22,647 nucleotides of DNA, taken from the NCBI GenBank assembly GCA_964587525.1, contig CAZPLZ010000027.1:1-22647 (forward strand). The letters run 5' to 3'. Shown here piece by piece: positions 1-9,455 of this stretch. Under the pieces are notes generated by a model. That model was not told the DNA's origin. It ran no database searches and worked only from the letters and a program-made list of their open reading frames with translations. How positions within the stretch are numbered: the first letter of the stretch is position 1; each line of letters begins with the position of its first letter. A program made the position numbers and the translations under genes. The DNA comes from CAZPLZ01 sp964587525. GTDB lineage: Bacteria; Oederibacteriota; CAKKQC01.

Positions 1-285
1 CATGTCGTGGCCGGGAATATGGGCGCACCGGGTGTCAAGATCGAGTACGCCGTGGTCGGTGAACCGGTCGGTACGGCTCATGAAATTATGGACGCCGCGC
101 GGGACCAGAGTGTGCCCGGCGGCCAGGTTGTGATCAGTGAGAGCACGTACGAGAGGGTGAAGGACATCGTGGAGGTCAGGGAGCTGGAACCGCTTCACGT
201 GCATGGCCGGTCCAGGCCCATGCGTGCATTTGATCTGGTGGGACTCAAGAAACCAGCGGTTCCAGAATCGGTCTGGCAAGTGTGA
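1..285 (+). CDS. Class III nucleotidyl cyclase, C-terminal fragment (5' end outside the window)
   Basis: Only the last 94 codons are present; the reading frame is already open at base 1. They match the end of the class III adenylate/guanylate cyclase catalytic domain: the AGNMGAPG loop, then IEYAVVGEPVGTAHEIM, which aligns with DYTVIGENVNFAARL in the next gene, then the strand VVISESTYERV and the terminal segment that ends ELEPLHVHGRSRPMRAFDLVG. Two residues that stabilise the transition state in this family are changed: the conserved Asn is Gly (bases 70-72) and the conserved Arg is Glu (82-84). The substrate-choosing Asp is Glu. The chain alone is therefore unlikely to cyclise a nucleotide through this half-site. 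The stop overlaps the next start (GTGA), so the two proteins are probably translated together. Family assignment is firm; activity and N-terminal domains cannot be judged from this fragment. Confidence 0.85.
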   Translation, partial: HVVAGNMGAPGVKIEYAVVGEPVGTAHEIMDAARDQSVPGGQVVISESTYERVKDIVEVRELEPLHVHGRSRPMRAFDLVGLKKPAVPESVWQV

Positions 286-1859
286 ACGAAAAGAAAGGAT
301 TGCGCATCGGCCTTAGGTGGAGATTGACCGGCTGGCTGGTGCTCATGACCGGGGGCATCATGGCGGTTGTCGTGACCCAAGTGCGCCAGGAAATCAGCGA
401 TACCCTCGAGCATCAAATAAAGGAGCGTGGACTGGCGCTGGCGCGCAATCTGGCCGGGTCGTGCGTCGAGCCGATGCAGTTGCCTGAGGAGAGAACGCTG
501 AGCCTGATGCTGCTGGTGAAGGAATATGTCCAGACAGGGGGCGGCTTAAGGGCCAGGAACCGGCTGCTTACACGCAAGGGGCTGGGGGCTCAGGTGTGGG
601 AGTACGTGAAGCGGTTCGGACAGGAGGTTGAGACGAAAGGTTTAAGGAACGAGGGCGTGTTGTCCACCGTGGTGGTGGATGCGGCCGGTCAAATCGCAGC
701 GTACGCCGATGCGGTGCAGGACCAGGCGCAGTGGTTTGAACAGATCGACCGTCTTTACCGGCCGGAGATCGAGACTGGGCTGGTGGGTCCCGGGGATGAG
801 TTTAAAATCTGGAACAGCCGGGCACGGAACGGTATGTACCTGATCGCGGTGCCCATCCTGATCCAGCCCCTGTCAGGCGGCCAAGAGACTCAAGCCCAGT
901 ACTACGGATCGGTGTATCTCGCCATGAGCCAGGGGTTGGTGGAGCGCACGGTCGCACGGGCCGTAGCCTACCTGGTGCTGATGGCGGTCGGCCTGGCTGT
1001 CCTGGGCATGATCGTGGGCATCTTCATCGCCGCTGCGCTGACGAAACCCATCCGCCTGCTGCAGAGCGGGGTGCAAGCCATCGCGGCGGGGGATTTCAAC
1101 AAGCGTATTTCCCTGAAGCGCTCGGATGAGATTGGCGAACTGACCGACGCCTTCAACGAGATGGCCAAGGGGCTTGCGGAGCGCGAAACGATGCGTGGCG
1201 CGTTTAGCTCTTACGTGTCCGCCGATCTGTTGACCGAGATTATCAAAAATCCTGATGTCATGAAACCAGGCGGAACCCGCAGGGTCGCAACGGTGATGTT
1301 TACCTACTTTGGCATTCATGATGAGCTGGCGGCGATGACCGAGAGGATGGATCCGGAGGCGCTGGTGCGCATCATCAATGACTATCTAGAACTTGAGGTG
1401 AGGCTGGTGACGGAGCACAAAGGATATCCCGACAAGTTCATCGGCGATGCGGTGGTGGCGGTCTGGGGAGTGCCGCTTGAAACTGCCGACCACGCGGAGA
1501 AGGCGGTGCGGTGCGCCGCAGCGATCAAGCAGGTGGTGGCCGAGCTCAATGAGCAGCGGGCCAGGCAAGGGTTGATAACCACGGAGATCTCCATCGGCGT
1601 CAACACGGGGCCGCTGGTTGTCGGCAGCATGGGGTCGGAGGGCAAGAAGCTTGACTATACGGTGATCGGTGAAAACGTCAACTTTGCGGCGCGCCTCGCC
1701 GGTGCGGGCGCAACGATCCACGGTGGGTCCATCTGGATCGGTGAGACCACGTACGAATTCGTCAAGAGCATGGCGCAGATCAAGGATCTCGGGCCGATGG
1801 AGTTCAAAGGGTTAGGCGCCCGGCCAGTAAAAGAAGTGTTGGGGGTCAAGGAGAATTGA
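282..1859 (+). CDS. Membrane-bound class III nucleotidyl cyclase with HAMP domain
   Basis: The order of parts is a cytoplasmic start, TM1 (about residues 16-34), an extracytoplasmic sensor region of about 190 residues, TM2 (about 229-254), a HAMP linker ending near SDEIGELTDAFNEM (about 252-305), and a C-terminal cyclase domain (about 330-525). This is the usual layout of a sensor that converts ATP to cAMP in response to an external signal. In the catalytic domain Lys385, Asp389 (in DKFIGDAVVAVWG), Asp458 (DYTVIG), Asn467 and Arg471 are present. The first metal-binding Asp, expected in a motif like LFSDIRGF, is Tyr342 (VMFTYFGIH). This is the residue set of a C2-type half-domain plus one metal Asp. 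The GTG start overlaps the stop of the preceding cyclase, which suggests coupling and pairing of the two products. The extracytoplasmic sensor is not assigned to a known family. Confidence 0.88.
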   Translation: MNEKKGLRIGLRWRLTGWLVLMTGGIMAVVVTQVRQEISDTLEHQIKERGLALARNLAGSCVEPMQLPEERTLSLMLLVKEYVQTGGGLRARNRLLTRKGLGAQVWEYVKRFGQEVETKGLRNEGVLSTVVVDAAGQIAAYADAVQDQAQWFEQIDRLYRPEIETGLVGPGDEFKIWNSRARNGMYLIAVPILIQPLSGGQETQAQYYGSVYLAMSQGLVERTVARAVAYLVLMAVGLAVLGMIVGIFIAAALTKPIRLLQSGVQAIAAGDFNKRISLKRSDEIGELTDAFNEMAKGLAERETMRGAFSSYVSADLLTEIIKNPDVMKPGGTRRVATVMFTYFGIHDELAAMTERMDPEALVRIINDYLELEVRLVTEHKGYPDKFIGDAVVAVWGVPLETADHAEKAVRCAAAIKQVVAELNEQRARQGLITTEISIGVNTGPLVVGSMGSEGKKLDYTVIGENVNFAARLAGAGATIHGGSIWIGETTYEFVKSMAQIKDLGPMEFKGLGARPVKEVLGVKEN

Positions 1860-1865
1860 TATAAT
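1857..1865 (+). promoter_or_regulatory. Extended -10 promoter for the nadA operon
   Basis: TGATATAAT is a perfect extended -10 (TGn plus TATAAT). The box overlaps the TGA stop of the cyclase gene. Seventeen bases upstream the hexamer is TGTTGG (1837-1842), a poor -35, which extended -10 promoters tolerate. The expected transcript start near 1872 leaves a leader of about 14 bases that still contains GAGAAGGA ahead of the nadA ATG at 1886. It would let the NAD/Fe-S/thiamin/folate genes be transcribed separately from the cyclases. Called from sequence match only. Confidence 0.55.
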
Positions 1866-1885
1866 GCTTTGGAGAAGGATGGCCA

Positions 1886-2917
1886 ATGAGCGACGGTACA
1901 CAGCTCCACGCTAAATTAGGCGGCCTGGGTTATTCCCAGGAAGATTGCGCCCGCCTGGAAGAGCAGATCGAACGCGTGCGTGAACTTAAAAGCGTGCGGC
2001 GAGCCGTGCTGCTCGTGCACAATTACCAGCGTCCGGAAATCTTCGAGGTGGCCGATGCTATCGGGGACTCACTGGGGCTCTCTCAGCGCGCGGCTGAGAT
2101 CGAAGGTGAGGTGATCCTCTTTGCCGGGGTCCACTTCATGGCGGAGACAGCCAAGATCCTGAACCCGTCTAAAACAGTCCTGCTGCCCAACATGGCGGCG
2201 GGGTGCTCGCTCGCCGATACCGCGGACGCCCCAGGCCTGGAGGAAAGAGTCCAGGAGCTTAAGAAGCAATACCCGGATCTGGCCGTGGTCAGCTATGTCA
2301 ACACCACCGCGGATGTGAAGGCGTTGTCTGATGTGACCTGCACCTCGTCCAACGCGGTCGCCATTGTCAACTCCCTGCCGAGCCAGCACATTCTGTTCGT
2401 TCCGGACAAGAACCTGGCGGCGCATGTCCAGAAGTACACGGACAAGGTCATCATTCCCTGGGAGGGGAACTGTTACGTCCACCAGCAGGTCACACCGGAG
2501 GCGGTCTCCAGCATGAAATCTCAGCACCCGGACGCCAAGCTCATCGTGCACCCCGAGTGCCGGCCGGATGTGATGGATCTGGCCGACGCGGTGCTCTCCA
2601 CGGAAGGCATGATCCGGTACGCCCGCGAGAGCGACGCTGAGAAATTCATCGTGGTCACTGAGTGTGGGTTGTCCGACCGTCTCTACATGGAGCTGCCGCA
2701 CAAAACGTTCTACCGGGCCTGTCAGCTCTGCCGGTTCATGAAGGCAAACCGGATGGAGGACATTGTGAACTCGCTTGAGAAGCTCCAGTTCAAGATCACC
2801 ATGCCTGAGGATGTGCGCCTGCGCGCCGAGACGGCGGTTCGCCGGATGCTCGAGCTGAGTACACCCGCTTCGACTGCGCCCCGGCCTGACCGGCGCCTGC
2901 CGGCTCTCGTCAGTTAA
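1886..2917 (+). CDS. nadA: Quinolinate synthase NadA
   Basis: NadA condenses iminoaspartate with dihydroxyacetone phosphate to give quinolinate, the second step of de novo NAD synthesis, in the cytoplasm. The 343-residue length is usual. Family landmarks are the HNYQRPEI start, FAGVHFMAETAKIL, the SYVNTTADVKA and CTSSNAV substrate segments and VHPECRPDV. Three cysteines expected to hold the [4Fe-4S] cluster are present: Cys107 (AAGCSLAD), Cys196 (EGNCYVH) and Cys282 (in CQLCRFMK, where Cys279 is nearby). The ATG has a strong ribosome site, GGAGAAGGA at 1871-1879. The next gene begins directly after the stop. The last 20 or so residues (STPASTAPRPDRRLP) are a poorly conserved, proline-rich extension. 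No nadB or nadC is visible in the window. Confidence 0.96.
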   Translation: MSDGTQLHAKLGGLGYSQEDCARLEEQIERVRELKSVRRAVLLVHNYQRPEIFEVADAIGDSLGLSQRAAEIEGEVILFAGVHFMAETAKILNPSKTVLLPNMAAGCSLADTADAPGLEERVQELKKQYPDLAVVSYVNTTADVKALSDVTCTSSNAVAIVNSLPSQHILFVPDKNLAAHVQKYTDKVIIPWEGNCYVHQQVTPEAVSSMKSQHPDAKLIVHPECRPDVMDLADAVLSTEGMIRYARESDAEKFIVVTECGLSDRLYMELPHKTFYRACQLCRFMKANRMEDIVNSLEKLQFKITMPEDVRLRAETAVRRMLELSTPASTAPRPDRRLPALVS

Positions 2918-2920
2918 TTG

Positions 2921-3997
2921 GTGACGACCGAAGCCGAAGTGCTCAAGGCCCTTGCGGCTGTCAAGGATCCTGATCTGCGTCGGGACATCGTGTCGCTGGG
3001 GTTTGTCAAGAACCTGACGATCAATGGCGGGGCGGTGTCGTTCGCCATCGAACTCACCACCCCAGCGTGCCCGGTCAAGGACCAGTTGCAGGAGGAGGCG
3101 GTCAAGGCGGTGAGCGTCCTCCCGGGGGTGGAGCGGGTGGACGTGGCGATGGAGGCGCGGGTACGAGCGATGGGCGCCACGGCCCGGCCCGGGTTTCTGC
3201 CGGGCGTGAAGAACGTAATTCCCATCGCTAGCGGGAAGGGGGGCGTGGGGAAGTCTACGGTCAGCGCCAATCTGGCCCTGGCGCTTGCGATGAGCGGAGC
3301 CCGGGTCGGACTCATGGACCTCGATGTCTACGGCCCAAGCATCCCGGTCATCATGGGGGTCAAGGAGGGGCCGCAGATGGATGGGGACAAACTCATCCCG
3401 CCGGTGGTGAACGGTGTGAAGGTGATGTCCATGGCGTTTTTCATGAAGGAGGGCGAGGCAACGATCTGGCGTGGGCCGATGCTCCACAAGGTGGTTGAAC
3501 AGTTCCTGAGCCAGGTGGTGTGGGGAGAGCTGGATTACCTGATCGTGGATTTTCCACCGGGCACTGGCGACGTCCAACTCAGCCTCTGCCAGCTCATTCC
3601 GCTGACGGGCGCGGTGATTGTGTCCACGCCGCAGGACGTGGCGCTCAACGTGGCGCAGAAGGCCATCATCATGTTCGAGCGGCTGCGGTGCCCGGTGCTG
3701 GGCCTCATCGAGAACATGAGCTATTTCCTCTGTCCGCACTGTGAGCACCGGGAAGATATCTTCGGGAGCGGTGGCGCGAAACTCGCGGCGGAAAAAGCGA
3801 ACCTGCCTTTCCTGGGCGAGATCCCGCTGGCCACGCCCATACGGGAGACCTCCGATGAGGGCACGCCCATCGTGTTTACGAAGCCGGAGTCGCCGCTCGC
3901 CAAGGCGTTTTTCACGATCGCCCGGAACATGGCGGCGCAGGTCAGCATCCGCAACATGAAGCCTGAACTCTCGCAAGAGATCAAGGTCAGTTTTTAA
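2921..3997 (+). CDS. mrp: Mrp/ApbC/NBP35-type iron-sulfur cluster carrier ATPase
   Basis: A cytoplasmic P-loop ATPase that carries [4Fe-4S] clusters to apo-enzymes. Residues 1-80 are the MIP18/DUF59-type N-terminal domain (KDPDLRRDIVSLGFV, TTPACPVKDQL). The ATPase domain follows, with the deviant Walker A GKGGVGKST at 105-113, the switch DLDVYGPSIP, DFPPGTGD and STPQDVAL. The cluster-binding CxxC is CPHC at 271-274. The 358 residues match full-length bacterial Mrp. GTG at 2921 is preferred over the adjacent in-frame TTG at 2918, because GTG is the commoner start and VTTEAEVLKAL fits family N-termini. No clear ribosome site is seen, so translation is probably coupled to nadA, whose stop is at 2915-2917. 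In Salmonella, apbC mutants are defective in ThiC activity, so the position between nadA and thiC is meaningful. Confidence 0.94.
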   Translation: MTTEAEVLKALAAVKDPDLRRDIVSLGFVKNLTINGGAVSFAIELTTPACPVKDQLQEEAVKAVSVLPGVERVDVAMEARVRAMGATARPGFLPGVKNVIPIASGKGGVGKSTVSANLALALAMSGARVGLMDLDVYGPSIPVIMGVKEGPQMDGDKLIPPVVNGVKVMSMAFFMKEGEATIWRGPMLHKVVEQFLSQVVWGELDYLIVDFPPGTGDVQLSLCQLIPLTGAVIVSTPQDVALNVAQKAIIMFERLRCPVLGLIENMSYFLCPHCEHREDIFGSGGAKLAAEKANLPFLGEIPLATPIRETSDEGTPIVFTKPESPLAKAFFTIARNMAAQVSIRNMKPELSQEIKVSF

Positions 3998-4002
3998 TAA
4001 TA

Positions 4003-4349
4003 ATGATGACCTCGCGTGTTCCGGCTCCGACGGAAATCAAGCGGGCCAACGAGCACGACATCGAGGTGGTGTGGGCGGACGGGCATCACAGCGTGTTGAT
4101 CGCGCGGGAGCTGCGGCTGGCCTGCCCGTGTGCCGCGTGCCTGGACGAGCTGACCGGGCAAAAGTTGCTCAACCTGGCCCACATTCCACAGGATGTGCGG
4201 CCCCTTCAGATCAGCCTGGTGGGGCGGTATGCGGTCCACGTGCAGTGGAGTGACGGCCACTCGACAGGGATTTATTCCTTTGAAAAACTTAGAAGCCTGT
4301 GCCCGTGCGCGACGTGCCGCTCTGCAGCGGTGACGGCTGGAGGAAATCC

Positions 4350-4353
<4 letters not shown>
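4003..4353 (+). CDS. DUF971 family protein (small, two CPCxxC motifs)
   Basis: A 116-residue cytoplasmic protein of the DUF971 family, the same fold as the N-terminal domain of gamma-butyrobetaine hydroxylase. Two cysteine clusters are visible: Cys41-Cys43-Cys46 (CPCAAC) and Cys100-Cys102-Cys105 (CPCATC), each set beside a repeat of the pattern WxDGHxS (WADGHHS, WSDGHST), so the protein looks like an internal pseudo-duplication. DUF971 genes are often next to, or fused with, Mrp/ApbC genes, as here with a five-base gap. A metal or Fe-S role is therefore plausible, but it is inference. The start could be either ATG of an ATGATG pair. The stop overlaps the thiC start (ATGA). Confidence 0.85.
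4339..4346 (+). promoter_or_regulatory. Ribosome binding site that fixes the thiC start
   Basis: GGAGGAAA ends three bases before the ATG at 4350, with GGAGG six bases upstream of it. This strong site sits inside the end of the DUF971 gene and selects ATG 4350 rather than the in-frame GTG at 4299. Confidence 0.75.
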
Positions 4354-6272
<1,919 letters not shown>

Positions 6273-6279
6273 TCTTTCC

Positions 6280-6897
6280 GTGAGTGAACAGCCGCGCTCG
6301 GCGCTTTCGATCCAGCCTATGATCGAAGACGGCAAGCCTGACCGGATGGCGGAAATCGTCAGGGAAGTCCTCCAGTTCATGGGTGAGAATCCGTCCCGCG
6401 AAGGCCTGGTACGGACGCCGCAACGGGTGGCCAAAGCCTGGCGGGAGCTGACCGTCGGGTACGAGGTGGACGTGGACAAGCTCATCAACGGCGCCCTGTT
6501 TAGGGCGCCGGACTCCGAGATGGTCGTCGTCGCCGATATCCAGTTCTACTCCCTGTGTGAGCACCACCTCCTGCCGTTTTTCGGGAAGTGCCATGTGGCG
6601 TACATCCCGGATGGCAGGATCATCGGGCTGTCCAAGATTCCCCGGCTGGTGGACGCGTTCGCGAGGCGCTTGCAGGTGCAGGAACACCTCACGTCTCAGA
6701 TCGCCAACACCTTGGAGAAGGTGCTCGCCCCGCAGGGTGTGGGGGTGGTGCTCGAGGCGCGGCATCTGTGCATGGAGATGCGCGGGCCCAAAAGTTTGAA
6801 TTCGCCCACCAAGACCAGCGCCATGCGCGGCTCTTTCCGCACGGATGCGCGCACGCGCAAGGAGTTCCTGGACCTCATCAGCAGTCCGCTGAGGTAG
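6280..6897 (+). CDS. folE: GTP cyclohydrolase I FolE
   Basis: FolE converts GTP to 7,8-dihydroneopterin triphosphate, the first step of folate (and some pterin and queuosine) synthesis, as a cytoplasmic homodecamer. The 205 residues match the bacterial FolE-I length. Family blocks are ENPSREGLVRTPQRVAKAW, FYSLCEHHLLPFFGKCHVAYIP, GLSKIPRLVDAFARRLQVQE and MRGSFRTDARTRKEFL. Zinc ligands are present: Cys93 and His96 in CEHHLLP, and Cys164 in RHLCMEMRG. GTG 6280, eight bases after the thiC stop, is chosen. GTG 6247 in the same frame would overlap thiC by 26 bases, and ATG 6319 is a possible shorter start. The weak AGAAGG at 6262-6267 may serve as ribosome site. The ATRGxxS-like segment reads KTSAMRGSF. 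Confidence 0.95.
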   Translation: MSEQPRSALSIQPMIEDGKPDRMAEIVREVLQFMGENPSREGLVRTPQRVAKAWRELTVGYEVDVDKLINGALFRAPDSEMVVVADIQFYSLCEHHLLPFFGKCHVAYIPDGRIIGLSKIPRLVDAFARRLQVQEHLTSQIANTLEKVLAPQGVGVVLEARHLCMEMRGPKSLNSPTKTSAMRGSFRTDARTRKEFLDLISSPLR

Positions 6898-6913
6898 CAA
6901 CCTCTTAAGCGGG

Positions 6914-8689
6914 ATGACAGGCCATCAATACCTCGGGTGGGTGTCGCATGACCTGATCACCTATTCCCGGTTTAAGCCTCTCCAGGTTGAGTTTCCCGAG
7001 CTCGCTGGCAAAGTCGAAGGTTGTGACGCCGCGCTGGTAACCACCTGCCTGGGGCGGTGGTTCCCGTTCGGGGCCGCGGTGATCTTCGTGTACAAGATCG
7101 CGGATGAGCTGTCGTTCACGCAGATCATGGCGGAACGAGACCGCCTGTACCACCTCGTCCCCAAGCCTGGACATCTGGACGTCTTCGAATTCTACGGGGC
7201 CCTGGTGCTGGTGTTCGAAAAGCCGCTTTCGCCCGCCAAGCGGGAAGAGCTCATCAGAGCGCGCAGAACGTCGCTGCTGGGACGTTGCGCGGTGGACATC
7301 TACGCGGTGGAGCTGAGTGCCGGCACGGTCTGGAGCGATCAGGTGCCCTGGCTCATGCGCGCGTATCTTGAGCCCATGAATGAGGCCCTCGGGCACAGAG
7401 GAGACTCGCCCCCCCTGCCGCCGGTGGAACCCGGCATGGGGCAGCGGGGAAGGGGTGCGCCGGTCTCCGTCGCCGGGATCGGATTGATTACGCTGATGGT
7501 GGCCATCCATCTTGGCGTGCATCTGGATCACGACGAGTCGTTTCTTCTGCGACTATTCCGGAGCGGCGCGAACCATACGCACCTGGTGAGTGAGGGAGAG
7601 CGTTGGAGACTGATCTCTTCCATTTACCTTCATGCTAGCTGGCCGCACCTCTTCTTCAATATGCTGTTCCTCTTTGAATTCGTGCGTGGGGTCGAGGTGC
7701 TGTTCGGAGGGTCATGGGCGATCGTGCTCTTCGTCCTGACGGGAATTGCCGGGAACCTTTTGCAAAACGCGATCCATCCGACCGCGTGCGGCGTGGGGGC
7801 GTCGGGCGCGGTGTTCGGGCTGGCCGGTGTGATGGTGGGCGTGTATATCACGAGGAAACAGCACCTCACGGCGCGCTACCGAGCCTATCTGTTCATGGCG
7901 GTTCTCTGGGCACTCTGGACGTGGTATAAGACCTTCAAATATTTTGATCCCAACGATCCTATCGCCCATTGGGCCCATGTGGGCGGATTTCTCGCCGGTA
8001 TCGTGGTTGGCCTGGTGCTTCCATTCAAGGCGGAATCGAAAAGCCCCTGGGGAGGTAGGTGGATGGGAACGGCAGCGGTCACGGCAACTGTCTGGTCGGC
8101 CGTCATGGTGGGGGTGCGATGGGATTGGATGCCCGATAACTACACCTCGGTGCATGACCCACATGTTCGCGCCACGTATCAATATCCCGTTAGCTGGTTC
8201 AGGTATTCGGAAAAAAACAGACGGACGGTGGTGCTGAACAGTGGCCTGGGCAGTGCGGTCATGCTAGAGCAACACACCCAGCAGATCGGCGGCCTCTTCC
8301 AGAAGCCAGAAGATGAGGTTCGAGACCTGTTCGAGGAATATTACCGGAAGGTGTACGACAAGAGATGGGTCGGGAGAATATCAGAACGGGATTTCAAAAT
8401 CGTGACCTTTGAAAGTTCAACTATTCCCTTCGCTGGCGGCAAGGGAATTAGCCTTCGGTTCCGCTCTCGCCTCACATGGTACGGCTCGATTTTTTCTTCC
8501 ACGGTAACGAGAGAGTTCGTTGACGAGGCCATCTATCTTCCCTTGAGCTCGGGGTATCTTCGGGTGGCGTTTCACCGGCCGGCTGAGGATGCCTGGTATT
8601 ACCAGGCTATCTTTTCCCGGATCCGGAAGTCAGTGGTCTCGTTGGATACGCCGGCCGAAAAGATTGATCCGGTGCGGGAAGTAGAATAG
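6914..8689 (+). CDS. Rhomboid intramembrane serine protease fused to N- and C-terminal soluble domains
   Basis: The middle of the 591-residue protein (about 185-400) is a rhomboid protease, which cuts transmembrane segments within the inner membrane. All catalytic elements are present: the HxxxN motif His245/Asn249 (HLFFN), the nucleophile Ser297 in GVGASGAVFG, and His355 in AHVGGFLAG. A further TM segment near 388-405 follows the core. Residues 1-160 form a soluble domain rich in aromatic residues that I do not recognise. Residues about 415-591 form a second soluble region beginning YPVSWFRYSE, which resembles PsbP/DcrB-like beta domains; that similarity is tentative. The gene starts 17 bases after folE and ends five bases before the methyltransferase ATG. 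The active-site set argues for an active protease. Substrates are unknown. Confidence 0.88.
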   Translation: MTGHQYLGWVSHDLITYSRFKPLQVEFPELAGKVEGCDAALVTTCLGRWFPFGAAVIFVYKIADELSFTQIMAERDRLYHLVPKPGHLDVFEFYGALVLVFEKPLSPAKREELIRARRTSLLGRCAVDIYAVELSAGTVWSDQVPWLMRAYLEPMNEALGHRGDSPPLPPVEPGMGQRGRGAPVSVAGIGLITLMVAIHLGVHLDHDESFLLRLFRSGANHTHLVSEGERWRLISSIYLHASWPHLFFNMLFLFEFVRGVEVLFGGSWAIVLFVLTGIAGNLLQNAIHPTACGVGASGAVFGLAGVMVGVYITRKQHLTARYRAYLFMAVLWALWTWYKTFKYFDPNDPIAHWAHVGGFLAGIVVGLVLPFKAESKSPWGGRWMGTAAVTATVWSAVMVGVRWDWMPDNYTSVHDPHVRATYQYPVSWFRYSEKNRRTVVLNSGLGSAVMLEQHTQQIGGLFQKPEDEVRDLFEEYYRKVYDKRWVGRISERDFKIVTFESSTIPFAGGKGISLRFRSRLTWYGSIFSSTVTREFVDEAIYLPLSSGYLRVAFHRPAEDAWYYQAIFSRIRKSVVSLDTPAEKIDPVREVE

Positions 8690-8694
8690 TCTTC

Positions 8695-9306
8695 ATGCCC
8701 TGGCCTAACCGGGAAGACCAACTGCGCCGCCTCCTGCCTCGTCTCAAGGGGACGAGCCCGGTGCTGGACCTGGGGTGTGGTGAAGGGCTTCTCTTGGACC
8801 TGTTGAAAGAAACTGGCGAGCGCGGGGAAGGGGTCGAGCGTCAAGGACGTTACGCGAAGGCGGGACGCGCCCGCGGGCTGACCATTCACCGGGCCGACGT
8901 GCTGGCGTTCCTCAAGCGAGCCCTCCCAAGCCGGTACGGTGCCGTGGTGGCTTCACATATCCTGGAGCACCTGCCCCCCCCTCGGGTGCCGGAGATGCTC
9001 GCTGCCTGCTCGAGGGTACTCCGGCCAGGTGGCACCCTGCTGATCTTGACGCCGAATCCGCGCAACATCGGGGTGATCACCCAGACCTTCTGGGGTGACT
9101 TGGAGCACACGCGGCCGTATGCCCTTCACCTTCTGACTCGGTTGGTTGAGCAAGCTGGGCTACGGATCGTGGAGGCGGGGGATGATCCGTACACGCGCCA
9201 GCCTGGCTGGTTGCACCGCCCGCTGAACTGGCTGCGGAGGCTCCTGGTGGGGAACTACTGGCCCGGCGCCGACCTGTTGCTGCTTGCCGAAAAACTTCAT
9301 CGTTGA
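8695..9306 (+). CDS. Class I SAM-dependent methyltransferase
   Basis: A 203-residue Rossmann-fold methyltransferase of the Methyltransf_11/23 type. Motif I, which binds S-adenosylmethionine, is VLDLGCGEG at 23-31. The later motifs are seen in YGAVVASHILEHLPPPRVPEML and RVLRPGGTLLILTPNPRN. The segment WGDLEHTRPYALHLLTRLVEQAGLRIVEAG is typical of small methyltransferases acting on quinones, lipids or glycans, but the substrate cannot be read from sequence. It follows the rhomboid gene by five bases and closes the GC-rich run. A polysaccharide flippase lies beyond the inserted block, so a surface-glycan role is one possibility. No signal peptide is present; cytoplasmic. Confidence 0.9.
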   Translation: MPWPNREDQLRRLLPRLKGTSPVLDLGCGEGLLLDLLKETGERGEGVERQGRYAKAGRARGLTIHRADVLAFLKRALPSRYGAVVASHILEHLPPPRVPEMLAACSRVLRPGGTLLILTPNPRNIGVITQTFWGDLEHTRPYALHLLTRLVEQAGLRIVEAGDDPYTRQPGWLHRPLNWLRRLLVGNYWPGADLLLLAEKLHR

Positions 9307-9391
9307 CTTCTTTTTTTGAATTGCTTGACGTACGGTGCACCCGTGCCGGACACCAGCCATACCTGGGCTAAGGCTGCCTTCATGAGTATGT

Positions 9392-9411
9392 GGCACGAAC
9401 AAGTTCATGCC
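9392..9411. promoter_or_regulatory. 20-bp imperfect palindrome, candidate operator
   Basis: GGCACGAAC, AA, then GTTCATGCC: two nine-base arms with one mismatch and a two-base centre. The right arm ends one base before the -35 hexamer TTGACC. Position and symmetry suit a dimeric regulator controlling the cassette downstream. No regulator gene lies within the window. Confidence 0.4.
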
Positions 9412-9440
9412 TTGACCGGTCCTCGGAGGTTTGCTAGGGT
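9412..9440 (+). promoter_or_regulatory. Sigma-70-type promoter for the RHS cassette
   Basis: The -35 is TTGACC (9412-9417). After a 17-base spacer the -10 is TAGGGT (9435-9440), preceded by TGC as in extended -10 promoters. A transcript start near 9447 would leave 0-10 bases before the candidate starts TTG 9450, TTG 9453, ATG 9456 and ATG 9459, so the first message would be leaderless or nearly so. The GGAGGT at 9425-9430 lies within the spacer and is too far from the starts to be a ribosome site. The rest of 9307-9391 shows nothing but a T-run at 9311-9317 without a hairpin. Confidence 0.5.
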
Positions 9441-9455
9441 AGGCGCGGTTTGTTG

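Noticed and set aside
2069..3976. 635-codon open frame on the minus strand across nadA and mrp
   Set aside because: It lies antisense to two secure genes with full motif sets. Its product is rich in His, Arg and Asp, as expected for a shadow of GC-rich coding sequence, and shows no domain.
4299..4349. Upstream extension of thiC from GTG 4299
   Set aside because: It lies inside the DUF971 gene, has no ribosome site and adds residues with no family match. GGAGGAAA points to ATG 4350.
9311..9317. T-run after the methyltransferase gene as a terminator
   Set aside because: No stable hairpin precedes it.
9325..9330. TTGACG as an alternative -35 for the cassette
   Set aside because: No acceptable -10 lies 16-18 bases downstream; TTGACC at 9412 has a better partner.
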